NCBI GenBank assembly: GCA_029168955.1
Contig: JAPDOI010001339.1
Span: forward strand, 62,001 to 126,000
DNA: 64,000 bases
Source of the DNA: Aplectana chamaeleonis
Taxonomy: Eukaryota > Nematoda > Chromadorea > Rhabditida > Cosmocercidae
Reading direction: 5' to 3'
The notes beneath the pieces were generated by a model. The model worked only from the letters and a program-made list of their open reading frames with translations, did no database searches and was not told where the DNA came from. Made by a program: the position numbers and the translations under genes. Below, one piece after another: positions 48,127 to 59,053 of the stretch. How positions within the stretch are numbered: position 1 is the first letter of the stretch; each line of letters opens with the position of its first letter.

Positions 48127-49724
48127 CAGGCGCGTTGGGCACTCCAACTTGGGTCCCGTCCACATTTCCCGGCGCTCTGTGGACTCCCAGTTGGGTCCCG
48201 CCCACTTTACCGGCGCGTTGTGCACTCCAACTTGGGTCCCGTCCACATTTCCAGAGCTCTGTGCACTCCCAGTTAAATTCCGCCCACTTCTACCGGCGCG
48301 TTGTGCACTCCAACTTGAGTCCCGTCCACAGTTCCCGGCGCTCTGTGGACTCCCAGTTGGGTCCCGCCCACTTTTACCGGCGCGTTGTGCACTCCCACTT
48401 GGGTCCAGTCCACAGTTCCCGGCGCTCTGTGAACTCCCAGTTGGGTCCCGCCCACTTTTACCGGCGCGTTGTGCACTCCAAACTGAGTCCCGTCCACAGT
48501 TCCCGGCGCTCTGTGGACTCCCGATTGGATCCCGCCCACTTCTACCGGCGCGTTGTGCACTCCAACTTGGGTCCCGTCCACAGTTACCGGCGCTCTGTGG
48601 ACTCCCAGTTGGGTCCCGCCCACTTTACCGGCGCGTTGTGCACTCCAACTTGGGTCCCGTCCACAGTTCCCGGCGCTCTGTGGACTCCCAGTTGGGTCCC
48701 GCCCACTTTTACCGGCGCGTTGTGCACTCCCAACTTGGGTCCCGTCCACAGTTCCCGGCGCTCTGTGGACTCCCAGTTGGGTCCCGCCCACTTCTACCGG
48801 CGCGTTGTGCACTCCAACCTGAGTCCCGTCCACAGTTCCCGGCGCTGTGGACTCCCAGTTGGGTCCCGCCCACTTTTCCCGGCGCGCTGTGCACTTCCAC
48901 TTGGGTCCCGTCCACAGTTCCCGGCGCTCTGTGGACTCCCAGTTGGGTCCCGCCTACTTTTACCGGCGCGTTGTGCACCCCACTCGGGTCCCGTCCACTA
49001 TTCCCGGCGCTCTGTTTACTCCCAGTTGGGTCCCGCCCACTTTTCCCGGCGCGTTTTGCACTTCCACTTGGGTCCCGTCCACAGTTCCCGGCGCTCTGTG
49101 GACTCCCAGTTGGGTCCCCCCCACTTCTACCGGCGCGTTGTGCACTCCAACTTGAGTCCCGTCCACAGTTCCCGGCGCTCTGTGGACTCCCAGTTGGGTC
49201 CCGCCCACTTTTACCGGCGCGTTGTGGACTCCAACTTGGGTCCCGTCCACAGTTCCCGGCGCTCTGCACTCCCTAGTTAAATTCCAGTGACCACTTCTAC
49301 CGGCGCGTTGTGCCCTCCAACTTGAGTCCCGTCCACAGTTCCCGGCGCTCTGTGGACTCCCAGTTGGGTCCCGCCCACTTCTACCGGCGCGTTGTGCACT
49401 CCAACTTGGGTCCCGTCCACAGCTCCCTAGCTCTGTGGACTCCCAGTTAAATTCCGCCCACTTCTACCGGCGCGTTGTGCACTCCAACTTGAGTCCCGTC
49501 CACAGTTCCCGGCGCTCTGTGGACTCCCAGTTGGGTCCCACCCACTTTTACCGGCGCGTTGTGCACTCCCACTTGGGTCCCGTCCACGGTTCCCGGCGCT
49601 CTGTGGACTCCTAATTGGGTCCCGCCCACTTCTACCGGAGCGTTGTGCACTCCACTTGGGTCCCGTCCACAGTTCCCGGCGCTCTGTGGACTCCCAGTTG
49701 GGTCCCGCCCACTTCTACCGGCGC

Positions 49725-49808
49725 GTTGTGCACTCCAACTTGAGTCCCGTCCACAGTTCCCGGCGCTCTGTGGACTCCCAGTTGGGTCCCGCCCACTTCT
49801 ACCGGCGC
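49725..49808 (+). repeat. Reference dimer unit of satellite B (84 bp)
   Basis: A clean consensus unit; the next begins at 49,809. Aligning the two 42-bp halves from GTG gives identity at about 31 of 42 positions. The similarity spans their whole length, so the unit is an old tandem dimer that now amplifies as an 84-bp block. Confidence 0.94.
49749..49775 (+). other. Hairpin-forming dyad of satellite B (example)
   Basis: GTCCACAG and CTGTGGAC form a perfect 8-bp inverted repeat around an 11-nt loop (TTCCCGGCGCT), straddling the B1/B2 monomer boundary. It is present in most units. It is disrupted in the subtype with TCTCGTCCGCAG and CTCTATGGAC (for example near 42,740 and 43,795) and in the 83-bp variant unit. 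Confidence 0.9.
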
Positions 49809-51699
49809 GTTGTGCACTCCAACTTGAGTCCCGTCCACAGTTCCCGGCGCTCTGTGGACTCCCAGTTGGGTCCCGCCCACTTCTACCGGCGCGTTGTGCA
49901 CTCCAACTTCAGTCCCGTCCACAGTTCCCGGCGCTCTGTGGACTCCCAGTTGGGTCCCGCCCACTTCTACCGGCGCGTTGTGCACTCCCACTCTGGGTCC
50001 CGTCCACAGTTCCCGGCGCCTGTGGACTCCCAGTTGGGTCCCGCCCACTTTTACCGGCGCGTTGTGCACTCCAACTTGGGTCCCGTCCACAGTTCCCGGC
50101 GCTCTGTGGACTCCCAGTTGGGTCCCGCCCACTTCTACCGGCGCGTTGTGCACTCCAACCTGGGTCCCGTCCACAGTTCCCGGCGCTCTGTGGACTCCCA
50201 GTTGGGTCCCGCCCACTTCTACCGGCGCGTTGTGCACTCCAACTGGAGTCCCGTCCACAGTTCCCGGCGCTCTGTGGACTCCCAGTTGGGTCCCGCCCAC
50301 TTTTACCGGCGCGTTGTGCACTCCCACTTGGGTCCCGTCCACAGTTCCCGGCGCTCTGTGGACTCCCCAGTTGGGTCCCGCCCACTTCTACCGGCGCGTT
50401 GTGCACTCCAACTCTGAGTCCCGTCCACAGTTCCCGTCGCTCTGTGGACTCCCAGTTGGGTCCCGCCCACTTCTACCGGCGCGTTGTGCACTCCAACTTG
50501 AGTCTCGTCCGCAGTTCCCGGCGCTCTGTGGACTCCCAGTTGGGTCCCGCCCACTTTTACCGGCGCGTTGTGCACTCCAACTGGAGTCCCGTCCACAGTT
50601 CCCGGCGCTCTGTGGACTCCCAGTTGGGTCCCGCCCACTTCTACCGGCGCGTTGTGCACTCCAACTTGAGTCCCGTCCACAGTTCCCGTCGCTCTGTGGA
50701 CTCCCAGTTGGGTCCCACCCACTTCTCCCGGCGCGTTGTGCACTCCAACTTGAGTCCCGTCCACAGTTCCCGGCGCTCTGTGGACTCCCAGTTGTGTCCC
50801 GCCCACTTCTACCGGCGCGTTGTGCACTCCAACTTGGGTCCCGTCCACAGTTCCCGGCGCTCTGTGGACTCCCAGTTAAATTCCGGCCACTTCTACCGGC
50901 GCGTTGTGCACTCCAATCCTGGGTCCCGTCCACAGTTCCCGGCGCTCTGTGGACTCCCAGTTGGGTCCCACCCACTTTGCCGAGCGTTGTGCACTCCAAC
51001 TTGGGTCCCGTCCACATTTCCAGAGCTCTCTGCACTCCTAGTTAAATTCCGGCCACTTCTACCGGCGCGTTGTGCACCCAAACTTGAGTCCCGTCCACAG
51101 TTCCCGTCGCTCTGTGCACTCCCACTTGGGTCCCGTCCACAGTTCCCGGCGCTCTGTGGACTCCCAGTTGGGTCCCGCCCACTTCTACCGGCGCGTTGTG
51201 CACTCCCAGCCTGAGTCCCGTCCACAGTTCCCGGCGCTCTGTGGACTCCCAGTTGGGTCCCACCCACTTCTACCGGCGCGTTGTGCACTCCAACTGGAGT
51301 CTCGTCCGCAGTTCCCGGCGCTCTATGGACTCCCAGTTGGGTCCCGCCCACTTCTACCGGCGCGTTGTGCACTCCAACTGGAGTCTCGTCCGCAGTTCCC
51401 GGCGCTCTATGGACTCCCAGTTGGGTCCCGCCCACTTTTACCGGCGCGTTGTGCACTCCAACTGGAGTCTCGTCCGCAGTTCCCGGCGCTCTATGGACTC
51501 CAGTTGGGTCCCGCCCACTTTTACCGGCGCGTTGTGCACTCCAACCTGAGTCCCGTCCACAGATCCCGGCGCTCTGTGGACTCGCAGTTGGGTCCCGCCC
51601 ACTTTTACCGGAGCGTTGTGCACTCCAACCTGGGTCCCGTCCACAGTTCCCGGCGCTCTGTGGACTCCCAGTTGGGTCCCGCCCACTTCTACCGGCGCG

Positions 51700-54600
51700 T
51701 TGTGCACTCCAACTTGAGTCCCGTCCACAGCTCCCGTCGCTCTGTGGACTCCCAGTTGGGTCCCGCCCACTTCTACCGTCGCGTTGTGCACTCAACTTGA
51801 GTCCCGTCCGCAGTTCCCGTCGCTCTGTGGACTCCCAGTTGGGTCCCGCCCACTTTAACCGGCGCGTTGTGCACTCCAACTTGAGTCCCGTCCACAGTTC
51901 CCGTCGCTCTGGGGACTCCCACTTGGGTCCCGCCCACTTCTACCGGCGCGTTGTGCACTCCAACTGGGTCCCGTCCACAGTTCCCGGCGCTCTGTGGACT
52001 CCCAGTTGGGTCCCACCCACTTTTACCGGAGCGTTGTGCACTCCAACTTGGGTACCCGTCCACATTTCCAGAGCGCTCTGTGCACTCCCAGTTGGGTCCC
52101 GGCCACTTCTACCGGCGCGTTGTGCACCCAAACTTGAGTCCGTCCACAGTTCCCGTCGCTGCGCACTCCCCGCGGGTCCCGTCCACAGTTCCCGGCGCTC
52201 TGTGGACTCCCAGTTGGGTCCCGCCCACTTCTACCGGCGCGTTGTGCACTCCATCTTGAGTCCCGTCCACAGTTCCCGGCGCTCTGTGGACTCCCAGTTG
52301 GGTCCCACCCACTTCTACCGGCGCGTTGTGCACTCCAACCGGAGTCTCGTCCGCAGTTCCCGGCGCTCTGTGGACTCCCAGTTGGGTCCCGCCCACTTCT
52401 GCCGGCGCGTTGTGCACTCCAACCGAGTCTCGTCCACAGTTCCCGGCGCTCTCTGGACTCCCAGTTGGGTCCCGCCCACTTTTACCGGCGCGTTGTGCAC
52501 TCCAACTGGAGTCTCGTCCGCAGTTCCCGGCGCTCTATGGACTCCCAGTTGGGTCCCGCCCACTTTTACCGGCGCGTTGTGCACTCCAACTTGAGTCCCG
52601 TCCACAGTTCCCGTCGCTCTGTGGACTCCCAGTTGGGTCCCGCCCACTTTTACCGGCGCGTTGTGCACCCAACTTGGGTCCCGTCCACAGTTCTCGGCGC
52701 TCTGTGGACTCCCAGTTGGGTCCCGCCCACTTCTACCGGCGCGTTGTGCACTCCAACCTGAGTCCCGTCCACAGTTCCCGTCGCTCTGTGGACTCCCCAG
52801 TTGGGTCCCGCCCACTTCTACCGTCGCGTTGTGCACTCCAACTGGAGTCTCGTCCACAGTTCCCGGCGCTCTGTGGACCCCCAGTTGGGTCCCGCCCACT
52901 TTAACCGGCGCGTTGTGCACTCAATCTCTGAGTTCCGGTCCACAGTTCCCGTCGCTCTGTGGACTCCCAGTTGCGTCCCGCCCACTTCTACCGGCGCGTT
53001 GTGCACTCCAACTTGAGTCCCGTCCACAGTTCCCGTCGCTCTGTGGACTCCCAGTTGGGTCCCACCCACTTCTACCGGCGCGTTGTGCACTCCAACTGGA
53101 GTCTCGTCCGCAGTTCCCGGCGCTCTGCGGACTCCAGTTGGGTCCCGCCCACTTCTACCGGCGCGTTGTGCACTCCAACGAGTCCCGTCCACAGTTCCCG
53201 GCGCTCTGTGGACTCCCAGTTGTGTCCCGCCCACTTCTACCGGCGCGTTGTGCACTCAACTGGAGTCCTGTCCACAGTTCCCGGCGCTCTGTGGACTCCC
53301 CAGTTGGGTCCCACCCACTTTTACCGGCGCGTTGTGCACTCCAACTTGGGTCCCGTCCACATTTCCAGAGCTCTCTGCACTCCTAGTTAAATTCCGGCCA
53401 CTTCTACCGGCGCGTTGTGCACTCCAACTGAGTCCCGTCCACAGTTCCCGTCGCTCTGTGGACTCCCAGTTGGGTCCCGCCCACTTCTACCGGCGCGTTG
53501 TGCACTCCAACTGAGTCCCGTCCACAGTTCCCGGCGCTCTGTGGACTCCCAGTTGGGTCCCACCCACTTTTACCGGAGCGTTGTGCACTCCAACTTGGGT
53601 CCCGTCCACATTTCCAGAGCTCTCTGCACTCCTAGTTAAATTCCGGCCACTTTACCGGCGCGTTGTGCACCCAACTTGAGTCCCGTCCACAGTTCCCGTC
53701 GCTCTGTGGACTCCCCAGTTGGGTCCCGCCCACTTTCTACCGGCGCGTTGTGCACTCCAACTGAGTCCCGTCCACAGTTCCCGGCGCTCTGTGGACTCCC
53801 AATTGGGTCCCACCACTTTTACCGGCGCGTTGTGCACTCCAATCCTGGGTCCCGTCCACATTTCCGGCGCTCTCTGCACTCCCAGTTAAATTCCGGCCAC
53901 TTTTACTGGCGCGTTGTGCACTCCAATCCTGAGTCCCGTCCACAGTTCCCGTCGCTCTGTGGGCTCCCAGTTGGGTCCCGCCCACTTCTACCGGCGCGTT
54001 GTGCACTCAACTGGAGTCCCGTCCACAGTTCCCGGCGCTCTGTGGACTCCCAATTGGGTCCCACCACTTTTACCGGAGCGTTGTGCACTCCAACTTGGGT
54101 CCTGTCCACATTTCCAGAGCTCTCTGCACTCCTAGTTAAATTCCGCCCACTTTCTACCGGCGTTGTGCACCCAAACCTGAGTCCCGTCCACAGTTCCCGT
54201 CGCTCTGTGCACTCCCGCGGGTCCCGTCCACAGTTCCCGGCGCTCTGTGGACTCCAGTTGGGTCCCGCCCACTTCTACCGACGCGTTGTGCACTCAACCG
54301 AGTCCGTCCACAGTTCCCGGCACTCTGTGCGCACTTTCCATGGGTCCCGTCCACAGTTCCCGGCGCGCTGTGGACTCCCAGTTGGGTCCCGCCCACTTTT
54401 ACCGGCGCGTTGTGCACTCCCACTTAGGTCCCGTCCACAGTTCCCGGCACTCTGTGCACTCCCACTCTGGGTCCCGTCCACAGTTCCCGGCGCCTGTGGA
54501 CTCCCAGTTGGGTCCCGCCCACTTCTACCGGCGCGTTGTGCACTCCCACCAGGTCCCGTCCACATTTCCAGAGCTCTCTGCACTCCCAGTTAAATTCCGG

Positions 54601-56637
54601 CCACTTCTACCGGCGCGTTGCCAGCACTCCAACTTGAGTCCTGTCCACAGTTCCTGTCGCTCTGTGGACTCCCAGTTGGGTCCCGCCCACTTCTACCGGC
54701 GCGTTGTGCACTCCACTTGGGTCCCGTCCACAGTTCCCGGCGCTCTGTGGACTCCCAGTTCGGGTCCCGCCAACTTTTACCGGCGCGTTGGTGCACTCCC
54801 ACTGGGTCCCTCCACAGTTCCCGTCGCTCTGTGGACTCCCAGTTGGGTCCCGCCCACTTTTACCGGCGCGTTGTGCACTCCAACTCTGAGTCCCGTCCAC
54901 AGTTCCCGTCGCTCTGTGGACTCCCAGTTGGGTCCCGCCCACTTTTACCGGCGCGTTGTGCACTCCAATCCTGAGTCCCGTCCACAGTTCCCGTCGCTCT
55001 GTGGACTCCCAGTTGGGTCCCGCCCACTTCTACCGGCGCGTTGTGCACTCCCCACTTGGGTCCCGTCCACAGTTCCCGGCGCTCTGGACTCCCAATTGGA
55101 GTCCCGCCAACTTTTACCGGCGCGTTGTGCACTCCCACTTGGTCCCCTCCACAGTTCCCGTCGCTCTGTGGACTCCCCAGTTGGGTCCGCCCACTTTTAC
55201 CGGCGCGTTGTGCACTCCCACTTGGGTCCCGTCCACAGTTCCCGGCGCTCTGTGGACTCCCAGTTGAGTCCCGCCCACTTCTACCGGCGCGTTGTGCACT
55301 CCAACCTGAGTCCCGTCCACAGTTCCTGTCGCTCTGTGGACTCCCAGTTGGGTCCCACCCACTTCATACCGGCGCGTTGTGCACTCCAACCGGAGTCTCG
55401 TCCGCAGTTCCCGGCGCTCTGTGGACTCCCAGTTGGGTCCCGCCCACTTCTACCGGCGCGTTGTGCACTCCAACTTGGGTCCCGTCCACAGTTCCCGTCG
55501 CTCTGTGGACTCCCAGTTGGAGTCCCGCCCACTTTTACCGGCGCGTTGTGCACTCCAACTTGGGTCCCGTCCACAGTTTCCAGAGCTCTGTGCACTCCCA
55601 GTTAAATTCCGGCCACTTCTACCGGCGCGTTGTGCACTCCAACTTGAGTCCCGTCCACAGTTCCCGTCGCTCTGTGGACTCCCAGTTGGGTCCCGCCCAC
55701 TTTCTACCGGCGCGTTGTGCACTCCAACTGGAGTCTCGTCCGCAGTTCCCGGCGCTCTGTGGACCTCCCAGTTGGGTCCCGCCCACTTTACCGGCGCGTT
55801 GTGCACTCCAACTTGAGTCCCGTCCACAGTCTCGGCGCTCTGTGGACTCCCAGTTGGGTCCCGCCCACTTTTACCGGCGCGTTGTGCACTCCAACTTGGG
55901 TCCCGTCCACAGTTCCCGTCGCTCTGTGGACTCCCAGTTGGGTCCCGCCCACTTTTACCGGCGCGTTGTGCACTCCCACTCTGGGTCCCGTCCACAGTTC
56001 TCGGCGCTCTGTGGACTCCCAGTTGGGTCCCGCCCACTTCTACCGGCGCGTTGTGCACTCCAACTTAGGTCCCGTCCACAGCTTCCGTCGCTCTGTGGAC
56101 TCCCAGTTGGGTCCCGCCCACTTCTACCGGCGCGTTGTGCACTCCCAACTTGGGTCCCCTCCACAGTTCCCAGAGCTCTCTGGACTCCTAGTTAAATTCC
56201 GGCCACTTTTACCGGCGCGTTGTGCACTCCCACTCTGGGTCCCGTCCACAGTTCCCGGCGCTCTGTGGACTCCCAGTTGGGTCCCGCCCACTTCTACCGG
56301 CGCGTTGTGCACTCCAACTTCTGGGTCCCGTCCACATTTCCAGAGCTCTGTGCACTCCCAGTTAAATCCCGGCCACTTCTACCGGCGCGTTGTGCACTCC
56401 AACTGAGGTCTCGTCCACAGTTCCCGGCGCTCTGTGGACTCCCAGTTGAGTCCCGCCCACTTCTACCGGCGCGTTGTGCACTCCAACTTGAGTCCCGTCC
56501 ACAGTTCCCGTCGCTCTGTGGACTCCAGTTGGGTCCCGCCCACTTTTACCGGCGCGTTGTGCACTCCAACGGGTCCCCCACATTTCCAGAGCTCTCTGCA
56601 CTCAAAGTTCTACCGGCGCTCTGTGGACCCCCAGTTG
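51700..56637 (+). repeat. Degenerate, indel-rich right part of the main satellite B array
   Basis: Unit identity is retained, but single-base gains and losses in short homopolymers are much more frequent than between 35 and 51 kb: GAGTCCGTCC near 52,140 and 54,303; GACTCCCCAG near 52,795, 53,298 and 53,712; CACTCAAC near 51,790, 53,250 and 54,295; CACTTTCTACC near 53,730 and 55,700. Open frames shorten accordingly. The final unit before the insert is rearranged (CACTCAAAGTTCTACCGGCG near 56,600). This may be real edge decay or assembly error. Confidence 0.75.
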
Positions 56638-56670
56638 CTCGGACAAATGTTAGGACTGACCGCGCGCAAC
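56638..56670 (+). repeat. Left terminal inverted repeat (33 bp)
   Basis: Starts CTCGGACAAATG immediately after the satellite and ends AGGACTGACCGCGCGCAAC. Against the reverse complement of the right end it differs at positions 4, 8, 12, 14 and 20 only. A further AGTT just outside also pairs, with a one-base gap, but may be satellite sequence. Confidence 0.82.
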
Positions 56671-56897
56671 TTTTCCCCTTTAGTACTGACCGCGCACGGG
56701 AACCGTTCCGATCGCGCGCAAGATAACGTTTTAGGACCGAACGCGCGCAACGCTCGCGGTCGGAACGATCACAAAAAGATGCCCGCGTTTCGACCACGTT
56801 TGCGCGCTTTGCGGCCGCCATCACAAACCGTTCGGACCGACAGCAACACCGAAAAGCGCGCAGAAACCGCCGCACTTTAGGACCGACCGCGCGCATC
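56650..56897 (+). repeat. Left subterminal motif repeats
   Basis: Four direct copies of a ~20-bp motif, TTAGGACYGACCGCGCGCA, at 56,650-56,670, 56,680-56,697 (variant TTAGTACTGACCGCGCAC), 56,731-56,751 and 56,877-56,897. They are separated by GC- and CpG-rich sequence containing further GCGCGCA and GGTCGGAAC pieces. Such subterminal arrays often bind transposase, but that is inference here. They could instead be remnants of a third satellite. Confidence 0.78.
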
Positions 56898-57099
56898 ATT
56901 CATTTTCAGGCGTGCGGAAAATTGTATGGTGTGTAATGGACACTCTCGCATTTAGCTCCACGCGTGAATATTTTTTTTTGCTGCGGTGCTCGTACTATCT
57001 TGCTTTTTTGATGTTTTTCTTCGTTTCTCTCTCTTCCCATTCTGTGATTCTGTGTTCCCGTTGATTCTATACGTGTTCAAATCGTCTTATGATTGCACG
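56898..57099. other. Short AT-rich interval, nothing recognised
   Basis: Leaves the GC-rich subterminal zone and becomes pyrimidine-rich, with a T run at about 56,970 and TTTTTCTTCG-like sequence. No gene, RNA or repeat is recognised. Confidence 0.6.
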
Positions 57100-57850
57100 C
57101 ATAGTTTAAGCGAAGTTAACAATAGGTAATTTATTGATGAATATTGAAAACGGCTAAAGGTGTAGGGTTTTTTAGATAAAAGCAGATCGTGAAAGGTGTA
57201 AAGGGATTCTAGTACGTAAACAATTAGCGTTGTGAAAAGTGGGCGGGGCTTCAGATGGAGTGCGCACAACACCGGCTAAAGTGCGTAGGGATTCGAAAAA
57301 AAACGTGAGGCGTGAGGAAACAGTTTTTTTTTGGGAGAGGGCGCATTATGGTTCTCAAAACAGGAATGATGTTTTGGAAAGTGGGCGGGGCTTCAGAAGG
57401 AGTGCGCACACCATCGGTTAAACTGCGTAGGGATTCGGAAAAAATTGTGAGCAAACAGTTTTTTTTTGGGGGGGACGTATTATGGTTCTCAAAACAATAC
57501 TGATATGTTTTGGAAAGTGGGCGGGGCTTCAGAAGGAGTGCGCACAACATTCACTGAAGGGCGTAGGGATTCAAAAAACAAGAGGTGATCGTTGTGGGGG
57601 GTGTATTAAGGTTCTCAAAACAATACTGATAAGTCTTGGAATGGGGCGGGGCTTAAGAAGGAGTGCGCACAACAACGGCTAAAGTGCGTAGGGAATCGAA
57701 AAAACGTGAGGGGTTAGTTGTTGAGGACGTATTATGGTTCTTAAAGCAATATTGATAAGATTCGGAAAGTGGCCGAAGCTTCAGAAGGAGTGCGCACTAC
57801 ACATGAAAGGGTGTGGAGATTCAAAAAACGAAAGGTGATCGTTGTTGGGG
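57100..57850 (+). repeat. Interspersed tandem repeat, ~125-142-bp unit, five copies plus a degenerate one
   Basis: The landmark AAAGTGGGCGGGGCTTCAGA and following AGGAGTGCGCAC recur at 57,239, 57,381, 57,517, 57,642 (AATGGGGCGGGGCTTAAG) and 57,769 (AAGTGGCCGAAGCTTCAG). Each is followed by a CGGCTAAAGTGCGTAGGGATTC-like piece (copies vary), an A run, a GTGAGG or GGTGATC segment, and TATTATGGTTCTCAAAACAA. A degenerate copy (ACGGCTAAAGGTGTAGGG) spans about 57,100-57,238. Spacing (142, 136, 125, 127 bp) varies mainly through A, T and G homopolymers. Short open frames through it are repeat artefacts. Confidence 0.88.
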
Positions 57851-58660
57851 GTGTAAAACCTAGACGTTGAAGCTTTACTGAGTTTCGTGAAGTTTAACCC
57901 GAGATACGTCGAGAAAAAGTTTTTGCCAAAATGCTAGCTTGATATCTTTCTGTCCCGTACGACATATAAGGCCAATATTTTCAGAATTATAGCCTCGAAC
58001 TTCAATGGATAGCTTGTTGATGCCAACTACGAGTATCCTCCTAGAGCTGGCCTAATCATCTGAACAAGACATAAAATCTCTTGTTCCGAGGGATATTAAT
58101 CATTGTGAGTTTTGATTTCTCTTAAAGACAGCATACACGCTTGCAAACATACTCGAGATAACAGCATAATTGGGCCCGCATTGTCCCTATCATGTTGTTA
58201 TCGAAGTTTGAAGCACTGAAAACCATCGACGATGACAACATTTCAGATTTTCTGTCTCAAAGGCCTGCGTTTTCCCATCTCTACGAGTAACAGAATGAGA
58301 AGTGAAACTTGAGAAAACATGAGACAATTTAGAATGATAGCACTGTCAAATGGGAGCCTACGAGAGAAACAGCTCCACTGACTAGAATATAGTCTGCTGT
58401 CTGCTTACCGGCAAAACGCTTCATTCCAAAAGCCAGCCGGAGTAGAGCGGTTTTCTTGAAAATGGGTGCGAATTAATCGGTTTGTAGACATGCTGCATTT
58501 AGTTAAATCGAGCTGATTCTCTCATAGAAATCCGAATGGTTTGCGAGCGTGTATGCTGTTCTTAATGTTGATTACTGTGGTAGTGCAATGTATTGTTTTT
58601 ATTTAGCTCAGAATGAATCGCTGAAATCGTCGTACCATCATTTCATATTGCAAAGGCAGT
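57851..58660. other. Unique AT-rich sequence, nothing recognised
   Basis: No tandem or inverted repeat, RNA gene or convincing coding frame was found. It lacks the GC and CpG richness of the flanking satellites. Confidence 0.55.
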
Positions 58661-59053
58661 TTCGCGTCTTTCATAGCTCTCACCGCAGGCGCAGCACGCG
58701 CGGGGTGAGCGTTGGACTAGAAACTCTTTCCCTCGTGGGAAGTTACTTAAAATTTCCGGCGGCACAGCTATGGCGGTGCGCGGAATTAAATTGGGCTTCA
58801 GCCGTGACATGCATTGTATTTCCTAGCTTGAATGTACAGAGTAGGATAATCCCGGAATTATTTATGTTGGAGTGAGCTCGAACTGACAAGCGGGTATTGA
58901 TTCAGACAGTGAAACCGCCTTAGCGGGTTGGGCGGCGCCGTGATGGGAGCGGCTGGATGGGCTGAACGCGCGTGCCGCGCAGAGATAGGTTTCATAGTCC
59001 ATCGCACGTCCCGCGCGTGCCGAGCTTGAGGTGAGGATTATAAAATATGCTTT
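58661..59053 (+). promoter_or_regulatory. CpG-rich patch ending in a TATA-like box (tentative)
   Basis: A locally CpG-rich segment inside otherwise AT-rich sequence contains GCAGCACGCGCGGGG near 58,690, GGGCGGCGCCGTGATGGG near 58,930 and two related GCGCGTGCC pieces near 58,969 and 59,012. It ends with GATTATAAAATATG at about 59,036-59,049. This resembles a compact promoter, but no convincing downstream gene follows: the next frame (59,054-59,260) is 68 codons with no recognised domain. It could equally be a fragment of a transposon. Confidence 0.25.

Larger units (their letters stand above)
28443..56637 (+). repeat. Satellite B tandem array, 84-bp dimeric unit
   Basis: Head-to-tail array of an 84-bp unit (about 64% GC, 7 CpG), roughly 335 unit equivalents, in one orientation. 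The unit is two diverged 42-bp monomers: B1, starting GTGCACTCCAACTTGAG, and B2, starting GTGGACTCCCAGTTGGG. Their shared skeleton is GTGnACTCCnAnTTGnGTCCCG followed by CCAC and CCGGCGC. Odd monomer numbers (B1 used twice in a row, as GTGCACTCCCACTTGGG) occur, for example near 28,755 and 32,180. The array contains an 83-bp variant unit and higher-order duplications, annotated separately. No gene lies inside. Confidence 0.97.

Noticed and set aside
58549..58875. 108-codon plus-strand frame
   Set aside because: No recognisable domain and no codon or splice context. It overlaps the CpG-rich patch and is within the length expected by chance.
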